Source: Chalara sp. BL73
Taxonomy: Eukaryota > Ascomycota > Leotiomycetes > Helotiales
Assembly: GCA_918026815.1 (NCBI GenBank)
Contig: CAKJVC010000150.1
Coordinates: 1,302,001-1,366,000, forward strand
Direction: 5' to 3'
DNA length: 64,000 nucleotides
In this document: positions 45,801 through 55,816 of the stretch, piece after piece
Layout: each line of letters starts with the position of its first letter
Numbering within the stretch: the stretch's first letter is position 1
Program-made: the position numbers and the translations under genes
Notes under the pieces: model-generated
Database searches by the model: none
What the model saw: the letters and a program-made list of their open reading frames with translations, nothing else
What the model was told of the DNA's origin: nothing

Positions 45801-46563
45801 GTCTAGAGGCCACGAGGCCGTCGTGCGGTTGCTGCTCACCACCCCCGACATCCACGTCAACGCGGCGGACAAAGACGGCCGGACGCCATTGTGGTTGGCT
45901 GCGTCTGCAGGGCACGAAGTGGTTGTAGGCCAGCTGCTTGTCGCCCCTGGCATCGACGTCAACGCGGCAGACAAAGACGGCCGGACGCCGTTGTGGTGGG
46001 CTGCGTCTGCAGGGCACGAAGCGGTTGTAGGCCAGCTGCTCACCGCCCCTGGCATCGATGTCAACGCGGCAGACAAAGACAGCCGGACGCTGCTGTGGTG
46101 GGCTGCGTCTGCAGGGTACGAAGCGGTTGTGAGCCGACTGCTCGCCACCCCCGGCATCGATGTCAACACGGCGGACAAGTACGGCCGGACGCCACTGCGG
46201 TGGGCTGTGTTTGGAAGGCACGAGGCGGTCGTGCGTCAACTGCTCGCCGCCCCTGGCATTGACGTTAACGCGGCGGATAAGGACGGCTGGACACCGCTGT
46301 GGTGGGCTGCGTTTAGAAGGCACGAGGCGGTCGTACGGCTGCTGCTCAATACAGGCAAAGTCGATGTCGACTCGAAGGATAATAATGGCCAGACGCCGCT
46401 ATCGTGGGCCGCCGAGAGAGGGCATAAGGTCGTCGTCAAGTTGCTCCTCGACACTGGCAAGGTCGACGTCAACTCAAAGGATGAGGATGGTCGGACGCCG
46501 CTGGCGTTGGCTGCCGCGAATAGGCATGAAGATGTCGTCAGGTTACTAGAATCAATGAAATAG
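42884..46563 (+). CDS. NLR: alpha/beta-hydrolase (SESB-like) - NACHT - ankyrin
   Basis: Three exons, 42884..43062, 43120..44042 and 44102..46563, give 1187 aa with both junctions in phase (GTATGT and GTACGT donors). The hydrolase domain, about residues 60-290, has IVFVHGLTGNRDTTW (oxyanion turn), nucleophile elbow AHSLGG (Ser), GTPHGGAD, and a late His in NHMDMTKF, so a full Ser-His serine-hydrolase set is plausible. The NACHT domain has P-loop SADPGYGKSVLS, Walker B IICVLDALDEC and TSRPL. A winged-helix-like region follows. From about 45690 there are nine ankyrin units, the middle six nearly identical. Known: this architecture is common in fungal NLRs, and the hydrolase is a putative execution domain. 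Inferred: an intact cytoplasmic non-self receptor recognising a ligand through its ankyrin repeats. Confidence 0.92.
45730..46550 (+). repeat. Tandem ankyrin-encoding 102-bp repeat
   Basis: Units of 102 bp (34 residues) that repeat GIDVNAADKDGRTPLWWAAS and HEAVVGQLL almost unchanged, then two diverged units with SKD in place of AADK. This marks recent unit duplication in the ligand-binding domain. Confidence 0.9.
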
Positions 46564-46688
46564 TATGCTTCTTATCCTTATTTAAATCCTCTATTTTTTT
46601 TTTCCTATTATAGTTTAATACAGGAGGGTCTGGGGAATGGCGCTATTGTATAGCTATTTACTCTACTTTAGAGTTTTCTAGATGTGTT

Positions 46689-47084
46689 TGTATCACTTCC
46701 TGTGATACTTCATATTGATAACTTGCAGTTGCTTAAGTCGGTTACCCACGGGGCACGTAGCACCGCGATCTCAGCGCAGTGCTATATATGCTCGTTGCAG
46801 GTGGTTGACTTGTTCTTTTTTGTTCTAAGTTCTAAATCTACATTCAGGCTGTCAGGAATCGGCTTACGTGAGTATGCCAAGGAGCTAGAGCAGCTCACGC
46901 ACGCACACAGATTACAGCCGTAATTGTAGAAAATACAATCACCACATATCGCTCTTACAAGCCTGTATTCCATCGCCGTGATACCCTCACAGATCCTCTA
47001 ATTGATTCCCTGCCTAATACCCCCCTATTTCTAACACAGGCGGTGGCCTGTGCGTCGTCACATGATATTGACTTTATACCAACA
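46689..47084 (+). mobile_element. Probable solo LTR, family E, copy 2, split by a family D LTR
   Basis: TGTATCACTTCCTGTGATAC onward matches the reverse of 31604-31852. At 46850 it is interrupted by a 187-bp family D LTR and resumes after 47041. The right limit is approximate. Confidence 0.6.
46850..47036 (+). mobile_element. Solo LTR, family D, copy 2
   Basis: TGTCAGGAATCGGC to TATTTCTAACA with perfect 5-bp duplication CAGGC at 46845-46849 and 47037-47041. Nested in the family E repeat. Confidence 0.93.
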
Positions 47085-47189
47085 ATGCCCTTAGCTTCGA
47101 AAACAGGTTACAGCTATTAAAAAAATGTCGGAAAAAGCTGAAAAGTCGGGAAACGCCGATCCTTAGAGCAAGACTCCTTTCTAGGGATA

Positions 47190-47375
47190 TGCGGCGTTAA
47201 TATTGGTAGCGTGAATTTAAGCCAATTACTCGGAGGTCAGAGCTTTACTTTTCCTTGTGTACTTAGTCAAAATGGAATTGTCATTCAAACCACAACGCTT
47301 ATTGATACAGGAGCAAACGGTTTATCATTTATTGACAAAGACCTTGCTGATTGGTTTGTAGCATCTGAATACTAG
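47190..47375 (+). pseudogene. Retrotransposon aspartic-protease fragment
   Basis: The frame contains FTFPCVLSQNG, then TTTLIDTGANGLSFIDKDLA. LIDTGA is the catalytic D-T/S-G loop of retropepsins, in the context seen in fungal Ty3/gypsy polyproteins. The frame closes with a TAG at 47373-47375, and no reverse transcriptase follows. A dead, isolated piece of a pol gene. Confidence 0.72.
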
Positions 47376-48044
47376 CCAACGAGCTTTGTCGACGCCAGCT
47401 TCTCCCGGAAAATTCGACACTTTCATGTGATACTCCATCAAAACTTGATCGTCCGAGCCTTCGGCGGCACGTCGGGGCGAGGCTACTTACGAGGGGTATC
47501 CTTCAAGCCTACGAGAAGGCTGAACCTCGTAATTAATAGGTCTGTGAATCAATTAATCAATTAATCAAAGCTATCATTACGCTACTTGAGTGTCGTAAGA
47601 TATTGCCGTTGATCAAGGCTCTCTCGGCCATAGAATCTAGAGCCCACTCTTTCCATTCTCGGAAGCAACTGGAGATTGCATTTGTGTCGCTCTGAGGTTA
47701 CCCCAAAGTTCCATAATACATGCCATGACAATAGCTCGGCATCATAGACCAACTGGGGGTTACCGAAACTACGGGCTCCTCGGAGAATAATGAAATCTAT
47801 TTAATGTCCGAGGTTATTCGCATAGTTTCGGCTTGGTGATCGTATTCGCTTTTATTGTTCGGAAAGCCCCTTGGCGTGGCCCGCAATATGCGATCCTTGA
47901 AAGGTGGAGACCTGGGAGGATTGTGGAACCTGTGAAACTACAAAGCTTCAGCATATATACTTCGTCTATTTTACGACGAGGCTGATCGAAACAGGCAATG
48001 TTAAGCAGTCACAGAATGACTTGCAAAAAAAAATTGCTCTTTGG
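47376..48044. other. Intergenic, possibly further element debris
   Basis: No frame with a recognisable domain. A short AATTAATCAATTAATCAA tandem lies near 47548-47566. Confidence 0.35.
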
Positions 48045-48054
48045 TATATAAAAG
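48045..48054 (+). promoter_or_regulatory. TATA box of a truncated secreted-protein gene
   Basis: TATATAAAAG, 72 bp before the ATG at 48117, in a well-formed promoter context. Confidence 0.5.
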
Positions 48055-48116
48055 GCATCTCATTACTTATTCGACTCTAAATATGCGTTCCAGCTATCCC
48101 TTGAACTTGTTACAAA

Positions 48117-48254
48117 ATGACAATCTTTGCGATCCTGGCTCTGCTCTCTTTTGGTGCTGCCTGGGTTCCTCATTTTGGCAGCTGGGAGGCTGTTACGGCG
48201 CAGTCAAAATATGGTAGAATGCATGTACATAGTTTCACGCGTTCCATCAGATGA
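48117..48254 (+). pseudogene. Start of a secreted-protein gene, cut by a short repeat
   Basis: From ATG 48117 the first ~16 residues (MTIFAILALLSFGAAW) form a signal-peptide-like hydrophobic core, followed by VPHFGSWEAVTAQ. After codon 34 the frame enters the dispersed hairpin repeat (from about 48220) and stops at 48252-48254. A TATA box and start context are preserved, but the mature protein is gone. Inferred: a gene truncated by insertion or rearrangement. It could be a genuine 45-aa secreted peptide; I think that less likely. Confidence 0.45.
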
Positions 48255-48406
48255 TTTAGATCACGGGGATTGTGGGTCCTCTACCACTATATAACTACCT
48301 GGCAATAGGCCGTAGCTTAGAAGAATCAATCAAGAATACCGAAACCACACAAGCAAGAACGTAGTCACAGCTACTACGTCTTTTGCTACGTAGTAGGTAT
48401 TCCGAC
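48220..48406 (+). repeat. Short hairpin repeat, copy 2
   Basis: Very close to copy 5 (54656-54836): both share TTCACGCGTTCCATC-like starts, TATAACTACCTGGCAAT, GGCCGTAGCTTAGAA and the terminal CTACTACG/CGTAGTAG stem followed by TAGGTATTCCGACA. Confidence 0.85.
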
Positions 48407-48969
48407 AATATAGGAAGTGTCCGCTTAATAGATACCATTGATATAGTGGCTTCGAAGGATGGGGTAACTCGTATGGAGCAGACAGCTACAATTTGGCGTT
48501 GGCGAGATCTCTTTTCAAAACGATCTAGCAACATGAATTCAATGATCGCTGGTACCAAACTTCTGGAATGTGTCACATCCAGAATATCTCAGCTTCTTGG
48601 TCATAAACAATCAAATTTTAGTGCTCAATGCTAGCGAGACTTAAGATCCCGGCCATCCAAAGACTACTAGTGAACTAAAGTTTCAATGATTTGAATACAA
48701 GGATCCCCGCATTGAACTTCCCGAATGGACTTTTGAAAGGTCTGTGTCAAACGGCGTGATAGAAGATAATTGTATCACAGAATAGGTTGTAGAATAGGGC
48801 ATATGATATTGATTGTAGAGCTAATAGAATGAACTATCTAGAGTGAAGAAAATAGGGGTCCTAATGCCAAGAACGACTAGGCCAAATCTGACCAATAGGC
48901 TTGGCCGTTTCACAATAGTCGATCGACTATGCGGTTTGTAAATCGCCCTCCTTCAAGGCGATACAGAGT
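48407..48969. other. Intergenic
   Basis: An 83-codon frame at 48383-48634 overlaps the repeat and shows no domain. Nothing else seen. Confidence 0.35.
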
Positions 48970-49549
48970 CAGTGAAAGCACTAGTGATATCACGATATAT
49001 TGACCCCTAAAATCAAATACTATACACCACGCAATATGAGATTTGAAAATTGTATACGTATCACGGCCAAATTTGCAATATCGTATTATATTATACTACA
49101 CTGTGATATACTATGATATCGACCTAAAATGAAGCTATTCTCAATTAGTAATACGTGATGAACTATCTCGAGAGATTTCATCTAGATTTGCTTTTTTAAT
49201 ACTGTAACGACAGCAATAGAAATAGGCTTTACCGCTGCGCTAACGGGCCAAAAAGGTACTAGAATTGAGCGAAAAGTCAATTCCTTATTCCGTTATATAT
49301 AGGTCACGTGTACCGTGACAAGGAGCAGAAAATCCTCGGCAATTTAGGTACGTTTTAGCTGCAGAGCCGCATTTCAGCCTTGGCATGATATTATAGTATA
49401 TTGCCAATATGATATGAGATCAAAATTTCATATTAATACTAGTGCTCTACGAGATATCTCATACTAATACTAGTGTAGTATCATAAAGTCGATCTCATAT
49501 GACTCAAGCCACAATATCACTAAATATCACCGTACTAGTGCTTTCACTG
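48970..49549 (+). mobile_element. hAT-superfamily MITE with 8-bp target duplication
   Basis: 580 bp, with terminal inverted repeats CAGTGAAAGCACTAGT at both ends (left 48970, right ending 49549) and a perfect 8-bp duplication TACAGAGT at 48962-48969 and 49550-49557. An 8-bp duplication with CAGTG ends is diagnostic of hAT elements. No open frame of transposase length, so it is non-autonomous. A longer, older relative is at 10417-11324. Confidence 0.93.
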
Positions 49550-49823
49550 TACAGAGTCCGATTCTTGACCATCAGAGGAGGAAAATTAATATCCCGTCCC
49601 CCAACCGCTCCTTCCTGGCCTGCTTTACACCCTCCCTAACAAGCTCCATCTCTTGGCAGAGAAAATGTATAAGAAAACATCGGAGGACCTTGCTTTGTAT
49701 AAAAGTTGCTGCTAAAGCTATATCCCCTGTAAAGCACTCAACTGACGCGGATGAATGTCCTGAGACTTATAGTAGCCTGACGTTTGCAACCTCTGCAAAC
49801 CCATCTAGTTTTCATCACCAAAC

Positions 49824-51787
49824 ATGGATTTCCTACTCCGAAAAATTGTTCATAATGATGCTATGAAAGAAGACCCTCCAGAAATTTACAACTGGAGGGC
49901 CTTCTTGTTAGCTTGTTCAGTCAGCAGCGTGTCGATATCTGTTGTCCCTTGGAATCACAACTAACATTAGACTAGTCTTGCTTTGGAGCTATGTCCTTTG
50001 GAATGGATGGCGCCATCATCAGCGGCGTTATCGTTCTTCCTGAATTCATCGCGTACGACATCATAAGCTCCCATGGCGGCTGATTTTGTACATTTTACTG
50101 ACAACAAATACAGCGATTATGGCCTCAATACCGCAGGGAAGGTCGCCGTTGCGAACCTCCAGGCAAATATTGTCTCTACTCTACAAGCAGGCTGTTTTCT
50201 AGGAGCTCTAAATGCGTCTTGGATTTCGGATAAGTGGGGACGGAAGATTGCTCTCACCACTAGTGCGGTGGTCACTTTCATTGGTGTTATCTTGCAGTTT
50301 TGCTCTTTTCACCATCTTGAACCTCTCTATATTGGAAGGTAACCTCAGAGCCCTATCAATTTGATATAGTAGATATTGACAATCCAATAGATTCGTGGCT
50401 GGACTCGGAGTTGGCTGTGCTTCTATGGTCAACCCGCTCTACATCGCCGAGAACTCTCCCCGTGCCATCCGTGGTGCGCTAACTGGAATGTATCAATTCT
50501 TTATCGTCTTCGGTGCAATGATTGCGTTCTGGATCAACTATGGAGCTTCGCTCCATCTACACGGAGATGTGCAGTATATCTTACCTTTGGCAATTCAAGG
50601 TCTGCCCGCTATCTTCCTCTTCGTTGGTATGCTTCTTTGCAATGAATCCCCTCGTTGGTTTGCTCAGAGAGATGAGTGGGAGAAGGCGAAGGATACACTG
50701 AGACTACTCCGAGGCCTTCCAGATGGCCATCCATATCTCGGAGAAGAGTTCCAGGAAATATCTTCTCAATTAGGTCGTGAAAGGGAGGTCCTTGGGGACT
50801 CTTCATTTTGGGCCCTCGTGAAGGAAATGTGGACTATTCCCCGCAACAGGAAAACAGCTCTCATAAGCGTTGCTCTGGTGGTCTGCCAACAAATGACAGG
50901 AACAAATGCCATCAACGACTACGCTCCCCAAATGTTCAAAAATCTTGGGATTGTTGGCAGTTCAACCAGTCTGTTCGCAACCGGAATCTATGGTGTTGTC
51001 AAGCTGACTGGGGTCACTATTTTCCTTATCTTTATTGCAGACTCGCTTGGACGAAGGCGGTCGCTTCTTTGGACCTCCATTGGCCAAGGATGCTGCATGC
51101 TCTACATTGGAATCTACATTCGTATCGCTCCTCCATTACCTGGCGCAGATGTCCTACCGGCAGGATATGTTGCCCTCATCTGTAAGTATATTCATCCCAT
51201 CAAATGCTTGCTGATGTTGATGTCTACTAGGTATCTTCCTCTTTGCGGCATTTTTCCAATTCGGATGGGTCCGGTCTGCTGGATCTACATTTCTGAGATC
51301 CCGACAACTCGTATGCGATCACTCAATGTGGCACTTGCTGCGGCTACCCAGTGGCTGTTCAATTTTGTAGTCGCTCGTGCAGTCCCTAACATGCTTGTTT
51401 CGGCTGGTGCTTATGGTTATGGGTAAGTAATATTTGCGCGAAGGAAAGGTAGGGTTGTAAAGATGAATGCTTACACATCGCTTTAGAACATATGTGATTT
51501 TTGGAAGTTTCTGCTTTAGCATGTTCGTTTTTGTCTGGCTCTTTATCCCTGAGACTAAGGGTATGTCACTAATTTCATTGTATTGTATTACCTGAGCGAA
51601 CCGTGCTGATATCTCTTCAGGCATCCATCTCGAGCAAATGGATATACTTTTCGGATCAGCGACGATGCGCGGTGGTAAATTGGACGTAGATGAGGAGAAG
51701 GGAGAAGCGACTTCCACTGCTAAAGAAATCGACCATGCAGATGAAGTTGATAAGAATACTGGAAAGGCTATTGTTACCAGTCATTGA
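49824..51787 (+). pseudogene. MFS sugar/quinate-type permease with a 1-nt frameshift
   Basis: Seven exons can be traced: 49824..49919, 49976..50052, 50114..50338, 50391..51181, 51231..51422, 51487..51560 and 51621..51787, each with GT..AG ends and matching phase. The coding sum is one base short of a multiple of three. The missing base is at 51265-51270, where GGATGGGTCCG replaces the expected code for FGWGPVCW. Family marks: SDKWGRK after helix 2, [32 protein letters not shown] at the end of helix 12. Known: sugar-porter family, 12 helices, proton symport at the plasma membrane. Inferred: hexose or quinate import before breakage. A homopolymer sequencing error could equally explain the lost G; then the gene is intact (541 codons with the base restored, 540 aa). 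Confidence 0.85.
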
Positions 51788-51863
51788 ACATGCATAGTAT
51801 AATCGTGGTATGAATGGGGCTCCTAGCAATAGCCAATATCTTCTAGGAGCTAGGTAGTAGATA

Positions 51864-52075
51864 TGTTGAGCAGGTTAGGTCTAAGGACCATGCCTAAAGT
51901 CTATTGTAGGCACCTGTAGGCACCAGTAGGCACCTGTAGGCATCAGTGTGTTGACATGTGGGTATCACACCCCTATAAGTAGAGGGATTCTCTTCTGTAG
52001 TTTAGGTTCTATAACCTTCAGCAATTGATACTCGTTTGCCCTATACTCTCTGAAGGCCACGTGACTCTTTCTATT
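51864..52075 (+). mobile_element. Probable copia-type LTR, copy 2
   Basis: TGTTGAGCAGGTTAGG onward matches the element inside the phosphatase relic (7047-7307, reverse). It contains a four-unit minisatellite. The right limit is approximate. Confidence 0.5.
51906..51945 (+). repeat. Minisatellite, 10-bp unit x 4
   Basis: Four units of GTAGGCACCW/GTAGGCATCA in direct tandem. Confidence 0.85.
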
Positions 52076-52481
52076 TGAACAAGATAGTGATCCTATTATA
52101 GCATTTAATCATTGACGAGGACCCAGAACTAACATGTCCCATTAATTCCTAGTCAGCGCACTATTTCATTGCTTAAAGCAGTCGGCCAATTGTGCGATTG
52201 AGGTGTATGATAAATGAGAATATAGAGCCACTAATGCACAAGTGAATTGCAACAGGTAAATAATGAGGGCATATCAACACCGGCAAGTACTGTGAACTAA
52301 TTCTAGACTCGTATACTTGAGAAGTCAATGTGGGCGAACACCAAACTATGAAGGATTATTGTTTGGATTGAAAAGTCTGGAAAATTAAATCAAAACGGGT
52401 CTGCCCTTAGGTAATAACGTACGACCAAAATTGAGCTCAGCCTATTTAAAACGGGTCCCTTGGTGTTGATATGTAGCAAAG
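52076..52481. other. Intergenic
   Basis: Nothing recognised. Confidence 0.4.
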
Positions 52482-52628
52482 GTCACGTGAATTGTGGGGC
52501 ATGCCTCCGCCTATTTTATAGCCCGTAGCTTAAAACCTAGCAGGGGGAGAAACAAAATAAGGAACCATAATCACACTAGCAAGAGCGTAGCCACAAATAC
52601 TACGCCTTTTTCTACGTAATAGGTATCC
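52482..52628 (+). repeat. Short hairpin repeat, copy 3
   Basis: TCACGTGAATTGTGGGGC to TAGGTATCCC, with CCCGTAGCTTA and ACTACGCCTTTTTCTACGTA. A diverged copy. Confidence 0.7.
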
Positions 52629-53091
52629 CAACAGCTTGCTATCTCCTCCTGTCTTGATCATACATCATGTAGTAGGCCCATTAACAGTCCACTGAGCCAG
52701 AACGATAGCATTAGAACCGGAAATCTGTTTTGGGCCATGACCTACTTGTAACGTCGACGTGACACTATGAATTTTGGCCGCAATTTTCGGTCCCCTATTC
52801 CAGAAGTCCCCCATGATCCGAGTCTGTCGTCAAGTCCACTAGTGGCGTCTGGCCAGCCACATATCTCTTGGCACATTCATTTCTCAAGTCACCTTACCCA
52901 CCTCAATCAAATATCAATCAATCAATTCAGGCGATTGATATACGACCTCCCCCCCTCTTATCGTTTTCAACTTTCGACTTCAACTTCAACTTGCCCCTAC
53001 AATATACTCTAATATGGGGTCAGACCCCCCCCCCAACCCCCGAAACTAACCCTAAACATTGACGTTATATATTTACCGCGTGTTATACATC
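52629..53091. other. Intergenic
   Basis: Polypyrimidine and a C-run near 53025-53036. The right end is probably the promoter of the small gene at 53092. Confidence 0.35.
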
Positions 53092-53842
53092 ATGACGGAA
53101 CAATCGATGGCTTCTGCAGTTCAGACAGAACATGATCAACATATGTCAGACCTCGCCCGCCGAAGACACCCAACCCATCACAAACATCAACAGCTGTACG
53201 CACCGGCATTAGCGACCGTAGCTCTAGACCGCCATCGGTGAGGAGGGAAAACACCACTCCTACTCAGAAATGGGCTTTATTTGGCCCCCAAACGAGCGCT
53301 GCCATTGCACTTGTATCGTTGATTTTGAGTCTTATATCAATGATCAACGGCTTTTTGACCGCCAAAGAGACAGAAACTGCGAAAGTGCGAATGATCGCAG
53401 CGAGTGGGAGTCAAAGCTCAGCTTCAACTTACTAAGGTGGCGGAACTGTATTGACAACAAGAATCACTCCGTATGAGACATCTGGTCCGTTTTAAATTGT
53501 TTGGGGGAATTCGAAGCTGATCTGCCTATATAGCAAATCGTAATGTTACTCTGGTGCGGCGTTTACACTTCTCCTGACTTGCCTATGCACCTCATGTTCA
53601 CCAAGAAAGCGATGCAGATACTACAGTACATCTTCATGGCGCACTCTATTGCCAAAAACTATCTTATCCAGCACGAGGGTTACATGGCAGGGCTTCGTAT
53701 GCCAGGTACTATCAAAATTCCCGACAGTATCGCGACAGTAGATGAGTATAGTGTACTGTGTTACCGGGGAATAAGACTTGAGCTTCTGAGCAGCTCCGCA
53801 AACCTTTCAGAAGACACTCCAGAGTTTTACAAAGCTTACTGA
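53092..53842 (+). pseudogene. Degenerate small membrane protein, family unknown
   Basis: An ATG at 53092 opens MTEQSMASAVQTEHDQHM. By about 53135 the protein-like sequence has moved one frame (VRPRPPKTPNPSQTS, then QKWALFGPQTSAAIALVSLI and a hydrophobic LSLISMINGFLTAK helix) and stops at 53435. A third block, 53543-53842 (QILQYIFMAHSIAKNYLIQH, then YSVLCYRGIRLEL), may be its C-terminal exon. One frameshift and one unresolved intron or stop separate them. One membrane helix. I do not recognise the family. Confidence 0.4.
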
Positions 53843-53982
53843 CTTGGAAATTTGTCCAGAGTCCTGGAGTGAAACAAGCAGTCTACTGAAAAACGACTCC
53901 AGCCGTTCGATTTAGACTCCTATTTTGAAACACTACCAGGTGTAGGAAGTAGGGGTTTACGGATCCACATACGACCCACCGG

Positions 53983-54115
53983 GTCACGTGGTCCGCACAA
54001 CCCCCATTTTGTAGAATCTAGAGTAGAACCTAATACAACAACAATCATTACCATATCCATCAAGAGCAAGAGCGTGGCCTACAAAGTAGAGCTGCGCCTT
54101 TTGCCCCGTGGAAGG
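53983..54115 (+). repeat. Short hairpin repeat, copy 4 (most diverged)
   Basis: Starts TCACGTGGTCCGCAC, contains GCAAGAGCGTGGCCTAC and CTGCGCCTTTTGCCCCGTGG. The terminal stem is partly lost. Confidence 0.5.
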
Positions 54116-54655
54116 TAAGCCCGTGATACCAACACCAGGATTTATTGCCAGGAATTGTCGAATTATCGGCTATTCGCTTGGTAGACATGGCTTACATTGG
54201 TACAAATTGATCGGCGAATTCTACGGCGTCAAAAGTTCTTTGACTTGGAATTTTACACGACTGTTTGGACAAAAGTATCAATCCTACTTGTAACAAGCAA
54301 ACTCGACCTTGATAATGATCTTGAATAGCCTTTTGTTGCGTTGTGTACGTGAGTTCAATAGAGCGTAGCAGAGAGTGTATTGGAGCTCGTAGAGCTGTTG
54401 GTCAATACAGGTAAAAGGTTGAATTGAGTTCCAAGTACAAAGGGAAACTATTCCGTAATATAAAGCTTCCCACACGTGACAACCACTAGCGTAAAGCTCC
54501 CCACCTATTGGCGGTGAGCTCGGGCGGGCTTCGCCTTGGCCTTCCGAGGGCGCTGCCTTACCTGATAGCTTTTCAAACCGTTTTTAAGCCAATGAGCGAT
54601 ATTTGGCAAGTTTTTGTTTATGAAGATTCTTTGATAAAAAGAGAATATAGCAGTT
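54116..54655. other. Intergenic
   Basis: Nothing recognised. Confidence 0.4.
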
Positions 54656-54836
54656 GGAATGAATGTATATAGCCTCACGCGTTCCATCGGGTCACGGGGA
54701 TTGTGGGCCTTCTACCATCCTATAACTACCTGGCAATGGGCCGTAGCTTAGAATCAATCAACGCATACCAGAACCACACCAGCAAGAACGTAGTCACAGC
54801 TACTACGTCTTTTGCTACATGGTAGGTATTCCGACA
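54656..54836 (+). repeat. Short hairpin repeat, copy 5
   Basis: Shares with copy 2 the upstream CTCACGCGTTCCATCGG, CCTATAACTACCTGGCAATG, the GTAGCTTAG box, ACCAGCAAGAACGTAGTCAC and the stem-loop with TCTTTTG. Confidence 0.85.
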
Positions 54837-55074
54837 GAGGTGGATATGCTAAAATTTCTGTTCAATCCTTTCTGACTTAGCATTCGACTCGGCTTTACCA
54901 TGTTATATTCGTCACAAGGTACGCCCAGGAACTCTAGAGCAGCTTCATTTTAAAGCTACTAGGTGCTTAATTGATCTATTGAATATTTGCCTAGAATGTT
55001 TGTAGCCTACGTTCGCAGACTGCTAGCTCTACAAGAAAGACACCGAACTACTAGCATAACACCCGCTTCCTAAG

Positions 55075-55816
55075 TCAGTATATCAGGTATACTCCTTGCT
55101 CATTGTGATGGTGGTTATCTCCTTCCTCCTGGCCAACGCAAAATAGTGATATATCAAACAAATGTGGGTCCAGGTTATCAGCGTTTGACTCCTCCAGTTC
55201 GCAATTCAAATTGCATTGCATTGTGTTTGTTGCAGATGAGCATCGGAGGCTGACATTTTCTTCCCGAAGCCAATCTAGCTCTGACTTTGCGTTCGAGAGT
55301 TCGACTTGGAGAGATTCGTATGATCGAGTTAGGTCGTTGTGCCGATCCTCGAGTTCGCTCAGTCGTTGCTCGAGGTCCCTCATGTGCTTCGCTTTCCTGT
55401 CTCTGAATGCTTGTTGTGATGCGCGGTTTTGGGCTCGGCGACGCTGAAGTCATTAGCTGTTCGCTCTACCTGCAGTAATCATATCGCATACTGAGTGCAC
55501 CTGTGAGGTGATGACATTATCGGTTCCATTCTTCCTCCTCTTGTCGTAGTGGTCATCAAGACCCATTATATCCAATTCAACGGGTATCAAGTTCATCGGC
55601 GCAGGGCAATCTCCACCAGTCGAGTATTGTATTGGGATGACTGTATATGGTACACGCTTGTTTCCGATATACACATAGTCGTGTCCATGGCACGAGGATT
55701 AGTTGGCGTGATGTCATAGGGGCATGGTTGGTGCTTACTTTCAGAGGAGAGCTCGCTGAGGAATCACTCGACGTAGTACTATCATACATTCCGGCATTCT
55801 TGTCTGCAGACATCAT
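55075..55816 (-). CDS. bZIP transcription factor
   Basis: Three exons, 55816..55739, 55656..55501 and 55443..55075, give 200 aa. The 57-bp intron has a GCTAATGAC branch point. The first intron (82 bp, GTAAGC donor, AAG acceptor) is less certain. The basic region RRRAQNRASQQAFRDRKAKH carries the N-x7-R DNA contacts (Asn-Arg-Ala-Ser-Gln-Gln-Ala-Phe-Arg) of the fungal AP-1/Yap-like class. A leucine zipper with coiled coil follows (LEQRLSELEDRHNDLTRSY, then LQVELSNAKSELDWLREEN). The N-terminal part is Ser-rich and includes SSDSSASS; the middle has DKRRKN, a possible nuclear signal. The C-terminus lacks the Cys-rich domain of stress-responsive Yap1. Inferred: a nuclear regulator, targets unknown; such small bZIPs often regulate clusters or stress genes. 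Confidence 0.85.

Noticed and set aside
45603..46323. Two long antisense frames over the ankyrin repeats
   Set aside because: Tandem repeats give repeated open frames on the other strand; composition is periodic and matches no family.
54692..54836. Possible tRNA gene in the hairpin repeat
   Set aside because: Only one stem is clear; no cloverleaf, anticodon arm or T-loop consensus can be folded by eye.
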